The notes: generated by a model from the sequence alone, not told the origin. Positions 9,671 to 21,927 are shown, counted from the first letter of the stretch. The stretch is DNA of 64,000 nt from Methanobacterium sp. ERen5 (GCA_024167805.1 CP099988.1:870001-934000), one strand, 5' to 3'. Made by a program: numbers and translations.

Positions 9671-11064
9671 TTATTTGTAATTTGGGTGGTATTTTGGTAT
9701 GTGTTCAGCCTTTACACGTTTGAGTTCAGCTTCTGGTAAGAGGCCTAGTAACTGCCAACCAAGGTCCAATGTTTCCTGGATAGACCTGTCTTCATCACTG
9801 GTCTGGGTTATGAACTGTTTCTCAAATTCGTCTGCAAAGGTTAAAAATTTCCTGTCACGTTCTGTTAAAGCTTCTTCACCAACAACAGCCATCAGATCCC
9901 TTAAGTCTCTTCCTTCTGCATATGCTGAATAAAGCTGGTCTGAAACACCACTGTGATCTTCCCTTGTTTGACCTTCACCAATTCCACCACTCATTAATCT
10001 GGAAAGTGATGGTAAAACGTCTACTGGAGGGTAGATACCTTTCCTGTAAAGATCTCTGCTTAATACGATCTGTCCCTCTGTGATGTAACCAGTAAGGTCA
10101 GGAATTGGGTGTGTGATATCGTCCTGTGGCATAACAAGTATAGGCATCTGGGTAATTGAACCTTCTTTACCTACTATCCTACCTGCACGTTCGTACATTG
10201 TAGCTAAATCAGTGTACATGTAACCAGGATATCCTCTTCTTCCAGGAACTTCGTCCCTAGCTGCAGATATCTCACGAAGTGCTTCACAGTAGTTTGTAAG
10301 GTCAGTGAGTATAACAAGCACGTGCATGTTAAGTTCAAATGCAAAGTACTCTGCTGTTGTCAATGCCATTTTAGGAGTGATGATCCTTTCAATTGCAGGG
10401 TCGTCTGCTAGGTTCATGAAAACTGTAACTCTTTCTAGAGCTCCTGTTCTTTCGAAATCTCTCATGAAGTAGTTTGCTTCTTCGTGGGTAATACCCATTG
10501 CAGCAAATATAACTGCAAACTCTGTTTCTTCTCCAACAACCTTTGCCTGTCTTGCGATCTGGGCTGCTAATTCGTTGTGGGGAAGACCAGAACCTGAAAA
10601 TATAGGTAGTTTCTGTCCACGTACCAAGGTGTTCATTCCATCTATGGTTGAGATACCAGTTTCAATGAACTCTGCAGGAAATTCTCTTGCAGAAGGGTTC
10701 ATTGGGTTTCCGTTGATATCGAGTTCCTGGTCAGGAATGATCTCTGGACCGCCGTCAATTGGTACACCGGTACCATTGAATATTCTTCCTAACATGTCTG
10801 GTGAAACACCTAACTTTGCTGTTTCACCTGTGAACCTCACCTTGGTTGTTAAAGTGTTGAGGTCACTGGTTCCTTCAAAAACCTGCACTACAGCAAGGTC
10901 GTCTTTAACTTCAAGAACCTGTCCCCTACGTTTTTCCCCTGCGGGTGTTTCAATGTCTACTATTTCACTGTAAGCTACTCCTTCAACACCTTCAACAATC
11001 ATCAGAGGGCCTGAAACTTCAGAGACTGTAGTATATTCTCTTGTTTTGATATTTGAGTTCATTT

Positions 11065-11068
<4 letters not shown>
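9671..11068 (-). CDS. atpB: A-type ATP synthase subunit B (non-catalytic)
   Basis: Regulatory, non-catalytic nucleotide-binding subunit of the A3B3 head, 465 residues. The P-loop position reads [12 protein letters not shown], without the GKT of the catalytic subunit, as expected. [35 protein letters not shown] and [19 protein letters not shown] are family signatures. It overlaps subunit A by four bases (ATGA-type junction), so the two are translated together. Confidence 0.97.
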
Positions 11069-12812
<1,744 letters not shown>

Positions 12813-12816
<4 letters not shown>

Positions 12817-13133
12817 TTTACCATCTCAACCCCAATTACTCTTTTAATAAGCTCACTCATAGGGTCAGATTCCCTTCTTATTGAGCCTGTTTTGTCTGGT
12901 ATTTCAATTATCATAGGTAATGCGCTTTCATTTGTTACCTTGTTGATTGTTTTCCTGAGTGCGTCCCCTATTTTTTCGGTGGTGATAATAACAGAAAAAT
13001 TCCTACTTATCAATTCTTTTAGGGTTTTTTCTGCTTCTTCCATATCCTTAACAGGGTGTCCTTCTTTGATACCTCCAAGCATGAAGCCTGTGACTATATC
13101 TTCATCTGCCATCACAGCGATATTTGAGTTCAT
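12813..13133 (-). CDS. atpF: A-type ATP synthase subunit F
   Basis: Small Rossmann-like central-stalk subunit, 106 residues. Recognised by [18 protein letters not shown] at the N terminus and by [11 protein letters not shown] and [10 protein letters not shown] in the middle. It binds subunit D and couples rotation in the A1AO enzyme. Four-base overlaps with subunits C and A show translational coupling. Confidence 0.93.
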
Positions 13134-14287
13134 ACTAACATCTCCTTGATCATTGACGATGAGAATCCAGCTTCCCGTTTTCCCCTGGCAATAATTTTTA
13201 AGTTTCTAACTTCAGTTTCCTTCCTACTTAAAAATCCTATCATAGGACCGATTCCAAACTGATTCTTCAAAGAAATGCCCTTAGCTGTTTTGACAACGTA
13301 GGTATCGAGTAATTTCTCGAAATTTGCCATTGAACCTGTTTCAGTAAATTCTGTCATGGCATCAGAAAGCATTGGAGCATAGTCTGTTCCTTCTAATCCA
13401 CTGATAACTCCGGATACATCTTCTGCTTCCATTAACTCTTTGAGTTTCCATTCCCTAATTTCGTATCCATCTGAAACCATGTAGGGTTCAATATCCTCAT
13501 ACTTCAAGTTGTCAGCCTTTGCCCTTAGAATGATCTTTATGTTGGCAACATCGACCAGTGTGCCTATGTAACTGTGAAGTAGAGCAGTGTTGTCATCTTC
13601 AGGTGTTGCAGATGTTTTTAAAAGATTTTCTAGCAAATATTTGTCCATTGAAGCTTCTAAAGGTAATAATAAACCTGTTTCCTTATATATTGGTATTGCA
13701 TCTTCCAAAATCCTTGGATATTCAGTTCCTTCCAATGCATTAAGTACTTCTTCGACTGAATCTGTTTCTATTAAAGAATCGAGTTTGTTACTCAACTCTC
13801 CAAATGGTACAACCAGATCAACTGTTTGTTCATGGTTTAAACCTGCTTCTTTGGCGATTATTATGCTTTTAATATTTTTGATATCCCATTTTTTCAATAA
13901 AAACTTGAAACTGTCTTTACTGTTATCAGGAGTTATTCTAGCAATCAAATCGTAGGTTTCTGCTAACTGGGAATCCAATGCCTTTTCAAGAGGGTAGGTA
14001 TCAATGTACTTAGCGTAGTCTGGAACTCCCCTCAAATAGTTTTTAACCTCTTCGATATTTTGGGATTCAACTATTTCTGAAAACTCCTTTTCAGTAAATA
14101 ATCTTCCAGTTCTTGCCCTGACCCTTGCATTTGGGTAAGTGTAAGGAAAGAACTCCAAAACAGGCCTAATTGTAGTTATAACTACAATTGCACCTATGAC
14201 TATGATGGCCAAGATCATGACTGCTAAAAAAATTTCATATGAGGGAAATCCGAGTGCAGTAACTAGTGTAGTTATATCTTCTACCAT
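13130..14287 (-). CDS. atpC: A-type ATP synthase subunit C
   Basis: Funnel-shaped subunit (V-type d homologue, 385 residues) linking the central stalk to the membrane rotor. One N-terminal hydrophobic stretch (IFLAVMILAIIVIGAIVVI) is present, longer than in some relatives, followed by the repeat-like helical body with TEKEFSEIVESQNIEEVKNYL. Sited between E and F in the operon, 12 bases after subunit E. Confidence 0.93.
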   Translation of the reverse strand: MVEDITTLVTALGFPSYEIFLAVMILAIIVIGAIVVITTIRPVLEFFPYTYPNARVRARTGRLFTEKEFSEIVESQNIEEVKNYLRGVPDYAKYIDTYPLEKALDSQLAETYDLIARITPDNSKDSFKFLLKKWDIKNIKSIIIAKEAGLNHEQTVDLVVPFGELSNKLDSLIETDSVEEVLNALEGTEYPRILEDAIPIYKETGLLLPLEASMDKYLLENLLKTSATPEDDNTALLHSYIGTLVDVANIKIILRAKADNLKYEDIEPYMVSDGYEIREWKLKELMEAEDVSGVISGLEGTDYAPMLSDAMTEFTETGSMANFEKLLDTYVVKTAKGISLKNQFGIGPMIGFLSRKETEVRNLKIIARGKREAGFSSSMIKEMLV

Positions 14288-14299
14288 GGTGAATCTCCC

Positions 14300-14923
14300 C
14301 TATTTGAATAATATTCTTGCAACTTCTGATCTTAGAGATTTTTTAAATCTAAGCAATCTAGCCTCGATAGTATTGTTAACTTCTATTTCACCATTTCTGG
14401 TTTTTACAACCGCTCCTCCAATGGTGTTTATGTTATCTCCAATTTCTAACTTAGTCTCGTTACCAGTTTTTTCTTTTACTTCATTTTCGATGGATGATAT
14501 TGAAACTTTTATTTTGTCCACATCTTCAACTTTGACAGATACAATCAGGTCTCCGCCACCAATTTCAGTTGCAGCTTCAATAATAATTTCATTTAAAGAT
14601 TCCTTGTATTCTGTTGAATCTGAAGAAGCGATTTCTTTCAGGTTTTCCACAGCTTTTTTAAAGGACTCTTCAATAATTTCTTCTCTAGCATCAAGTTCCA
14701 TTCTTCTGGAATTCATCTTAGCCTCTGAGATTATCTGTTGATATCTCATTGTGGACTGTTTTTTACCATCCTCTAAGATCTTTTCCTTTTCAATGAGGGC
14801 AAGTTTTTCACCCTCTTCTAAAATGGATTTACTCTCTACTTCAGCTTCTTCTTCTATTGAACCAGCCTTAGTTTGAGCTTCAGATATTATACTTGAGACT
14901 ATTTTTTCTGTCCCGGCACTCAT
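14300..14923 (-). CDS. atpE: A-type ATP synthase subunit E
   Basis: Peripheral-stalk subunit, 207 residues: a long N-terminal helix (residues ~5-100, charged, coiled-coil) that pairs with subunit H, then a globular C-terminal domain that caps the B subunit. GGAVVKTRNGEIEVNNTIEARL near the end is a strong family signature. Two bases separate it from the K gene. Confidence 0.93.
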   Translation of the reverse strand: MSAGTEKIVSSIISEAQTKAGSIEEEAEVESKSILEEGEKLALIEKEKILEDGKKQSTMRYQQIISEAKMNSRRMELDAREEIIEESFKKAVENLKEIASSDSTEYKESLNEIIIEAATEIGGGDLIVSVKVEDVDKIKVSISSIENEVKEKTGNETKLEIGDNINTIGGAVVKTRNGEIEVNNTIEARLLRFKKSLRSEVARILFK

Positions 14924-14925
14924 GT

Positions 14926-15414
<489 letters not shown>

Positions 15415-15415
15415 A

Positions 15416-17410
15416 TTATTTACCTCCTACATCAGTATGTATTCTTTTTGTACGGAATGCCCTGAACTTTTGACTTCCACCTATGTAAAATTGAGCAAAA
15501 TACTCAACATAATGCAAACGTAATGAATTTATAAATGCTCCCAGACTCTGGAATGCACAGTTAGCAATGTGTCCTCCAATAAATACTATTGGGGCCAATA
15601 TTATTCCAACAACAGGTATCATACTATCACATAATCCTGTTAAAATGTTAACAGTCATAGCGATTCCGCCTGTTGAGAGACAAAGTGCTAAAAGCCTCGC
15701 ATACGATAACAGATTTCCCAAGAACCCTGTGAGATCCATAAGACCAAATGCTCCATTGAAGTATATGAGCATTATAATGCTTAACACAAGTATTGGGGCT
15801 GCAATATACAATGAACTTGTCAATACGTATGCAACAATTCCTGCTTCTAAAACAAACCAGACTATTTGTGCTCCTAAAGCATCACTGACATTTCCACGGG
15901 TCAAATTGTTGTATGCGCCTATTATAAGACCCATGTTAATGTGGATAACACCAATTATTAGGGCAATGTACAAGATATTTTCTGGATGTACGAATGCATC
16001 TATGGAATGTATTGTTGTTGGTAGTGCTACTCCTCCAAGAATCCATCTTGGGAACAAGTCTCCAATAAAACCATTGGTAACCATACCCAGTATAAACGCC
16101 CAGACACCACATGCAACTAATATAAGTCCCATGTTTTTCATCATCTTGCTGTTTTTACCGAGTCCATAAACTAAAACTACACCAATTAATGCATCTACCA
16201 CACCATAACCAGCATCTGTTAAACAGAAACCAAAGAAGAATGGGAATATAATTGCCATGAGTATGGTTGGATCAAACTCCCTGTAATCCGGTGGGGAGTA
16301 CATATTAACAAAAAGCTCATAGGGTTTTGCAAACCTAGGGTTGTCCAAATGAATTGGAATTTCATCCTTCTCAACATCAGGATCCGAAACTTCTACTATT
16401 GAATATCCTTCAGTAGTGGTTTCAATGAGTGCAAGAGTTTTTTCCAGATTTTTTTCTGTTACCCATCCCTCTAACATCACAGTGTTGTTTGTTTCACCAA
16501 ATGATGAGAAAATTTCGCTTCTTTGTTTTTCAATTTCAAGAAGTTCTTTTAAAACAATGAGATCAGATAATGATTCCTCGGATATTGCTCCAAGTTCGTT
16601 TAAAATAGCTTCTTTTTGTTTTATTATTGCTTGTTTTTCAGATTCAAAGTTTCTTAAAATTTCTTCTGGTTTTCCAGAAATTCCTGATAGATCGAATCTT
16701 TCGAATTCGAGTTTTCTAAGTAAAGTTGAAATCTCATCGCCATACCTGCTCAGGCTAATAACAACCAAGATTTTGTATAATTTATCTTCGGTGTCATTAT
16801 CCTCCACAAGGATCTCATCAGGCATGTCCTTCATACTTGCCTTGAACTCTTCATAGGAAGTTAAAGAAATTTTTCCAGCAATAACAGAAACAAATTTTGT
16901 ATCAGTTAATTCTGCAAGGTCAACATCGAAATCTTTCAAATTCTCTGCTGCCTTCCTGGCACTTTCCAGATTGGAAAGCTCAGATTCTAATTCATTTAAC
17001 TTTTCTTCCAATGGTTTGGTCTTAGATTCTACTTCATCAAGGAAAGTCTCTGCATATTTCAGAAGATCTTCAACCTCTACCTCTTCAACTTCCTTTTTCT
17101 CAACTTTGGGAGGATTAATAAATCCTTTGGCCATGGCTAAAATGCCCTCATCCTTTCTGCTAACAGAACTTAAAAAATCAGATGTAGCAGTTGTTTTCAT
17201 TAAAAGAGAGGAAATTTTGCCGAGAAAAGGAGTTGCATGGGCGGGTTTAAGAATTTGCTTCCACTCTGCATCTTGTTGTATTCTCTCGGATATATCTTGG
17301 ATCTGTACCAGTCCTGCATCGTGAAGAGTATTCACTGCAGTATCTGCATACTTATCCAAGGTTATAACCTTGAGTTTTTTCATTCTCGCCGGCTTGAACA
17401 TTGTACTCAC
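15416..17410 (-). CDS. atpI: A-type ATP synthase subunit I (a-type stator)
   Basis: Membrane stator subunit, 664 residues. The N-terminal ~360 residues are cytoplasmic with coiled-coil parts; about seven membrane helices follow from residue ~375. The essential stator Arg is in LLSYARLLALCLSTGG. PFFFGFCLTDAGYGV and IGGHIANCAFQSLGAFINSLRLHYVEY are family hallmarks. It starts one base after the H gene stop and ends one base before the K gene. Confidence 0.95.
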   Translation of the reverse strand: MSTMFKPARMKKLKVITLDKYADTAVNTLHDAGLVQIQDISERIQQDAEWKQILKPAHATPFLGKISSLLMKTTATSDFLSSVSRKDEGILAMAKGFINPPKVEKKEVEEVEVEDLLKYAETFLDEVESKTKPLEEKLNELESELSNLESARKAAENLKDFDVDLAELTDTKFVSVIAGKISLTSYEEFKASMKDMPDEILVEDNDTEDKLYKILVVISLSRYGDEISTLLRKLEFERFDLSGISGKPEEILRNFESEKQAIIKQKEAILNELGAISEESLSDLIVLKELLEIEKQRSEIFSSFGETNNTVMLEGWVTEKNLEKTLALIETTTEGYSIVEVSDPDVEKDEIPIHLDNPRFAKPYELFVNMYSPPDYREFDPTILMAIIFPFFFGFCLTDAGYGVVDALIGVVLVYGLGKNSKMMKNMGLILVACGVWAFILGMVTNGFIGDLFPRWILGGVALPTTIHSIDAFVHPENILYIALIIGVIHINMGLIIGAYNNLTRGNVSDALGAQIVWFVLEAGIVAYVLTSSLYIAAPILVLSIIMLIYFNGAFGLMDLTGFLGNLLSYARLLALCLSTGGIAMTVNILTGLCDSMIPVVGIILAPIVFIGGHIANCAFQSLGAFINSLRLHYVEYFAQFYIGGSQKFRAFRTKRIHTDVGGK

Positions 17411-17411
17411 A

Positions 17412-17726
17412 CTATAAAATACTTTTAACTATTAAATCCGCTGCCTCGTCAACCTTATTCATTGCTGTGCTTTTAGTCACTCGAACTTCTTCACTGGTTG
17501 TGTTGGAAATATGTAAGGCCTCTTTCTTGGCCTTGGTTTCTGCTTCAACAGCCATATTTTCGGCTTCAGCAGAAGCTTCTTCTTTTGATTTTGCTATGAT
17601 TTCTTTGGACTTTAAGCGGGCTTCTTCGATTCTTTCGGATTTTAATTCTTTAGTATCTTCTATTAACTTGTCAGCATCATTTTCAGCCGTTTTTATCGTT
17701 GTAATAGCTTCCGATATTGTTGTCAT
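17412..17726 (-). CDS. ahaH: A-type ATP synthase subunit H
   Basis: 104-residue peripheral-stalk subunit that forms a right-handed coiled coil with subunit E. The sequence is Ala/Glu/Lys-rich and helical throughout. The start ATG follows GGTGAT. It is the first gene of the nine-subunit operon; the order H-I-K-E-C-F-A-B-D is the standard one for Methanobacteriales. Confidence 0.88.
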   Translation of the reverse strand: MTTISEAITTIKTAENDADKLIEDTKELKSERIEEARLKSKEIIAKSKEEASAEAENMAVEAETKAKKEALHISNTTSEEVRVTKSTAMNKVDEAADLIVKSIL

Positions 17727-17764
17727 TTAAATCACCATGATTTATAAGCAAAGTTTCTATTGTG

Positions 17765-17772
17765 TTATATTT
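17765..17772 (-). promoter_or_regulatory. Putative TATA box of ATP synthase operon
   Basis: AAATATAA on the minus strand, about 40 bases before the subunit H start, within AAAGATAAATATAACACA. A start point ~25 bases downstream would leave a short leader carrying the GGTGAT site. By-eye assignment. Confidence 0.45.
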
Positions 17773-17861
17773 ATCTTTTACTATTTGAATTTCCAATAAA
17801 AAGACTCAAATAATAATACATATTGCAAATAATTGAATAATTTCAGTTAATTATGCAGTAA

Positions 17862-18682
17862 TCACCCCTTTTCACTATAGTGAATTTCTTCAGTGTCAAT
17901 TAACTTTCTAAATGGTGTTTCGACAGTTTGTTCTTCGAAAACATGTGAAATAATTCCGGGAAGTCTTCCCATCATGAAAATTCCAGTTCCAACCTTCCAA
18001 TCAAAACCAAGATCTGACAAGATACCTGCATTTGCACCATCTATGTTCATCTTTATTCCCTTGGTTTCATATAAAATTTCTTCAATGGATAAAGCCAGTT
18101 GAGTGTGAACACCAACACATTCAAATTTTTTGCTACTTGAATCAATTTAGCTGCCCTAGGATCTTCAGAATGATATCTATGCCCATATCCTGGTATTTTT
18201 TCATTTTTAGATAAATATTCATCCACCACTTTTTCTGCAACGGCTTTTATGTCCTGACCAGATTTCAATGGACCCCTGAATCCAGGAACTCCATTCAATG
18301 CCAAATATTGTAACATCTGCATGGATCTTTCCATTGCTCCGGCATGAAACTTGCCAAAAGAAAGCAGTCCTCCTGACACACACTCCTTCATTGATGAACC
18401 TGTTGAGGCCATCAACCTTGCAACCTGTGTACTGGGTGGTGTTACACCATGATCACAAAAAGAAACTAGAACAGCTTCTAACATTTTAGAATCAATTTCT
18501 GAAGGCAATTCTCCGTTAACAAGTAGATAAACCATTTCAGGAAATGATATTTTACCAATGAGATCTTCCTGTGAATATCCTCGGGTAACCAATTTATTAG
18601 GTTCAACACGAGTTATGGAAGTTTTCCATTTGGGATTAGTTAATTTAAGTAAATTTTCGACGGTTTTTCTACCAATGGCCAT
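17862..18682 (-). CDS. Short citrate synthase-family protein / citryl-CoA lyase-like (frameshifted)
   Basis: About 273 residues once the frame is repaired, much shorter than citrate synthase (~370-430), matching proteins often labelled citryl-CoA lyase. Family signs: GYSQEDLIGKISFPEMVYLLV, HAGAMERSM, the GYGHRYHSEDPRA active-site loop (citrate synthase GxGHxxYxxxDPRA), and the C-terminal NIDGANAGILSDLG...GRLPGIISHVFEE. The citrate synthase NVDxY segment reads NIDGAN. The T6 run 18126-18131 needs one more T to join KKFECVGVHTQLALS. Last gene of a tight four-gene operon, seven bases after the fumarase alpha-like gene. Cleavage or formation of a citryl-type CoA ester is a guess. Confidence 0.65.
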
Positions 18683-18689
18683 AATTTAA

Positions 18690-19547
18690 TCACTCCAAAA
18701 ATTTGGATAGGTGCACAGTGGATCGTCTTGGCTCCACACAGCAACATGGACGCATAGACACTACTCTAACGCCACTAGCTCGTTGGGGCCCAACTTCGAT
18801 AAAAGATCCCAGTGCAGTAACAGAACCGCCAATTCCAAGCGACCCTATATTTGTATTGTTCAATTTTCCAGTCATACAATTTTCCAATTCAGACTGGATA
18901 TTAAGGTTACCGTAAGCCATAGCTTTCAGCATAAGCGATGAAGCTTCAAAATGAGTTCTTCCAATGCCAATTGCAGGAATACACGGTGTGCATCCTAACA
19001 TTGCAATCTCTGATCTCAACCATGTTAATACTTCTAAAAATACTTTTCTATGATCCCTCTTGTGGAAAACCTTATATGTATGGGCACGAATTTCTGGTCC
19101 TCCCCCAAGCATCAGCACATGAATTTTCACAACGTCCCCATTAATTCCTGTTACTGAAAAAGGTGGTGCAGGAAGCATTTCTGGCTGGTTATAAAGTCCT
19201 TTGGATTGTTCAATTCTTTCTATTGAGTTTCCCTTGACTGCCATTGGTCTTGCTGGAAGTTCCTTCAGCCCTGCTTCAATTCCCTTGTTTATATCTTCAA
19301 AAAATCCTGGAGCCAAATTAACTTCACTACCAATTTCAAGAAGAACATGGGGAACACCTGTATCATCGCAGAGGGGTACTTTATTCGTACTTGCTATTTC
19401 AGCATTTTTTAGGAGTAATTCCAACACCCACCGAGCATTGGGATTGGTTTCGGTTTCAGCAGCATTTTTATAGGCTGTTAACTGATCTTCACGGAAATTG
19501 GTGCTTGCATCGATTACAGCATCTTTAACTAAATTTATGATGTCCAT
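18690..19547 (-). CDS. Class I fumarase/tartrate dehydratase alpha-like protein
   Basis: 285 residues with the layout of the alpha subunit of [4Fe-4S] class I fumarases and tartrate dehydratases. The first cluster Cys is in PLCDDTGVPH (family CQDTG). The middle has MLGCTPCIPAIGIGRTHFEAS where the family shows CPP...GIGxGG, and the end NTNIGSLGIGGSVTALGSFIE. It is diverged from the housekeeping enzyme: the tail carries an unusual CCC (RPCCCVEPRR). No beta subunit is adjacent; a beta-like gene sits at 61107-61610. Operon position between the TIM-barrel-like and citrate synthase-like genes suggests a (de)hydratase of a different hydroxy acid, by inference. Confidence 0.7.
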   Translation of the reverse strand: MDIINLVKDAVIDASTNFREDQLTAYKNAAETETNPNARWVLELLLKNAEIASTNKVPLCDDTGVPHVLLEIGSEVNLAPGFFEDINKGIEAGLKELPARPMAVKGNSIERIEQSKGLYNQPEMLPAPPFSVTGINGDVVKIHVLMLGGGPEIRAHTYKVFHKRDHRKVFLEVLTWLRSEIAMLGCTPCIPAIGIGRTHFEASSLMLKAMAYGNLNIQSELENCMTGKLNNTNIGSLGIGGSVTALGSFIEVGPQRASGVRVVSMRPCCCVEPRRSTVHLSKFLE

Positions 19548-19567
19548 TGATAATCTCCAATTTAATT

Positions 19568-20467
19568 CTATTTTTCTGGGATTGACATATCATCTGTCCC
19601 ATTTTGAGAAAGTTTTGCTTCGGGATAATATCTATCGATCATGCTTTGAACTAGATACACTTGTTTAATTCTTTCAGCTGCTTGACTTGCACTGGTATCC
19701 CATCCATGGTGGGCAGCCACTGATCCTCCTGTTTTCAAATAAACAGGTGATGCTGCTTTAATTATTTCAGGAGCTTCGTAGTGACGTATGAATCCTCCAG
19801 AAGATTTAGGATTTTCCATGTGCAGATCAAGGGAAATGTTGATGGATCTCCTGATGTCTGCCATCATTGGTATCTGAAGATCCCTTACAGGATTGAAAGA
19901 ATCTGCTCCAATGAGTTCTAAGAGCTTGGCACTGGCAGGGTTTCCATGTCCACAGTGTGCTGATACTTTGAAATGTAAATTTTCAGGAAGTTCGCCCTTC
20001 TTACGCATCTCACCCAACACCCATAAAAGACCTTCATCGTACACAACTATTCCCCTAACACCCAGTGCTACAGCCCTTTTAACATCTTCCAAACCATAGA
20101 ACAAGTTTTTATATCCCCTCAATCTGTAACCAATTCTTGCACCTTCCGGTGTGTTGGCAGATGCACTTGTATCGTAGGTGGCCCTGGGCCCCACACTCAG
20201 GAACAGTTCTACATTTTCATCAACTGCTATGTTGACCATTTCTTCGATTTCAGCATCTGTTAAAAGCATTATTCCCTTGGTTTGAGTTACCCTGTGAATA
20301 TTTACCCCATAACTGTCTGTTGCTTCAAAAAGTGCAGCCATTGCATTGGGATTTTGAATTCCTGGAACTTCAAAACGGTACTGGGCACCGTCAGGAAAAC
20401 GTTTTTCAGATGGTTCATTATTTTGGTTTCCAATTCCTATTGAATTTAAAAATTTTTCAGTGTCCAT
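19568..20467 (-). CDS. TIM-barrel-like protein of unassigned function
   Basis: 299-residue soluble protein. Alternating strand/helix patterning (GVNIHRVTQTKGIMLLTD, VRGIVVYDEGLLWVLGEM, NLHFKVSAHCGHGNPASAK, SPVYLKTGGSVAAHHGWD) fits a TIM barrel, loosely reminiscent of the barrel of U32-type proteins, but I do not recognise a defined family. Conserved-looking polar residues include Asp/Glu in YDEG, His/Cys in SAHCGHG, and AAHHGWD, which could bind a metal or a carboxylate. It lies 20 bases before the fumarase alpha-like gene and 59 after the MmgE/PrpD gene, so it is probably part of the same pathway. Confidence 0.55.
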   Translation of the reverse strand: MDTEKFLNSIGIGNQNNEPSEKRFPDGAQYRFEVPGIQNPNAMAALFEATDSYGVNIHRVTQTKGIMLLTDAEIEEMVNIAVDENVELFLSVGPRATYDTSASANTPEGARIGYRLRGYKNLFYGLEDVKRAVALGVRGIVVYDEGLLWVLGEMRKKGELPENLHFKVSAHCGHGNPASAKLLELIGADSFNPVRDLQIPMMADIRRSINISLDLHMENPKSSGGFIRHYEAPEIIKAASPVYLKTGGSVAAHHGWDTSASQAAERIKQVYLVQSMIDRYYPEAKLSQNGTDDMSIPEK

Positions 20468-20526
20468 AAAATCACCAACTCGCTAATAATTTATATGATA
20501 AGATTTATGATGGCAAGAATTAGTTC

Positions 20527-21861
20527 CTATTTAATATTCAGATTTAACATTTCCATAAAATCATGAATATATATAGATTCAATTTGTTCAATTGTGTTCA
20601 CAAATTCAACATTAACGTTGGGGTTTAATTCTTGAAATTTTTGTGACAAGTCCTGCATATCCAGGGGATTTTCAGGTTCTCCCCGGGGAAGATCTACCCG
20701 ACAGTTGTAAACCCTATTATCTGTTTCAACACTGATCTCAGATGGTCTTTTAGAGGGATATGATCCATCCAATTTAGCATCTGTTTCAATGACTGTCTTC
20801 AAAGCCAGAGATCTTGTTCGGTCTGTGATTTCCATGTTTTCGGTGTTTGGTGCTCCTTTAATTAGACTTATTGCCACTGCAAATGGAAGGCTCTGCCTCA
20901 CATCCTCAACAGTTTCAGGATTGTAATTATCGTGTTCCGCAGCAATTTTATAAGTTTTGATATTTATTGATCGAATATCATCTAACTTCGAACCTTCTGT
21001 TTCCATTTTGGACTTTATGATCGTAGCTGCATCGATAGAAGAATGTAAATGCCGGCATAATGGATACTGCTTGAAGTAAACATCTAAAATGTGATGGCGA
21101 TCCTTATCCATCGCTTTCCATCTGTTTTCAACCGTTGAAATATTTGTATTTGATACCATGGCCCTATAAAAACCCTGTTTTCCATCAATTATTGACTTAG
21201 CCCCTGTAAATTCTTTTCCAGCCAATATTGTAGCGAGAACTCCTGCTTGTGCAGCTTTTCCTGCATGCAGATGTTTGCCCATGGTTCCTGCATGATCAGA
21301 TTCTAACAAACCCGCTGCCTGGGTTCCTGCGAGTCCCAGTGCGTTGATTATTTTCTCTTCGTTAAGTGCCATGATTTTACATGTAGCTGCTGCAGCACCC
21401 ATTGTGCCGCACGTTCCTGTGCTGTGAAAACCCTTGTTTCTGTGCATGGGGTTTGAAAGTTTTCCCATTAGAATTGAAACTTGATAACCCGCAACAATGG
21501 CTTCTACCAGTTCCTTTCCTGTTTTTTTATGAAAATCAGCTGTTGCCAGTGCAGCAGGAATAACAGCACATCCAGGGTGAAGTTGTGCATGCCTGTGCCC
21601 ATCATCAAGATCAAGACTGTGTGCAAAGACTCCGTTACAAAAGGCCGCATCCATTACACCCAACCTGTCTAAGCCAACTATTGAAGATTCTTTTGGAATG
21701 TTAAATATCTCTTTAACTATTTCTCCGCTTGGGCTGTTTGATCCCCTCATTACCACAGCTAAAAAATCTAAAAGACAGAGTTTTGCTTGGAAAATAACTT
21801 CCCTTGGAAGTTCATCATAACTTATTTCAGCTACTTTACTGGCCATATCTTCTGTTATCAT
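20527..21861 (-). CDS. MmgE/PrpD family protein
   Basis: 444 residues, the usual length. The family includes 2-methylcitrate dehydratase (PrpD), cis-aconitate decarboxylase and iminodisuccinate epimerase. Signatures: FAHSLDLDDGHRHAQLHPG (family AHxLDxDDxH...HPG), KGFHSTGTCGTMGAAAA, GTQAAGLLESDHAGTMGKHLHAGKAAQ and the basic FKQYPLCRHLHSSIDA. All His, Asp and Lys positions that typify the family active site appear present. First gene of the four-gene minus-strand operon. The substrate is unknown; with a citrate synthase-like and a fumarase alpha-like protein beside it, a tricarboxylic or branched hydroxy acid is the natural guess. Confidence 0.85.
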   Translation of the reverse strand: MITEDMASKVAEISYDELPREVIFQAKLCLLDFLAVVMRGSNSPSGEIVKEIFNIPKESSIVGLDRLGVMDAAFCNGVFAHSLDLDDGHRHAQLHPGCAVIPAALATADFHKKTGKELVEAIVAGYQVSILMGKLSNPMHRNKGFHSTGTCGTMGAAAATCKIMALNEEKIINALGLAGTQAAGLLESDHAGTMGKHLHAGKAAQAGVLATILAGKEFTGAKSIIDGKQGFYRAMVSNTNISTVENRWKAMDKDRHHILDVYFKQYPLCRHLHSSIDAATIIKSKMETEGSKLDDIRSINIKTYKIAAEHDNYNPETVEDVRQSLPFAVAISLIKGAPNTENMEITDRTRSLALKTVIETDAKLDGSYPSKRPSEISVETDNRVYNCRVDLPRGEPENPLDMQDLSQKFQELNPNVNVEFVNTIEQIESIYIHDFMEMLNLNIK

Positions 21862-21927
21862 ACTTTATGAACTCCCAAGATTTTTTTGGATGGGTTTGAA
21901 TTAACATGGGTACTTTCAAGTTGGGCA

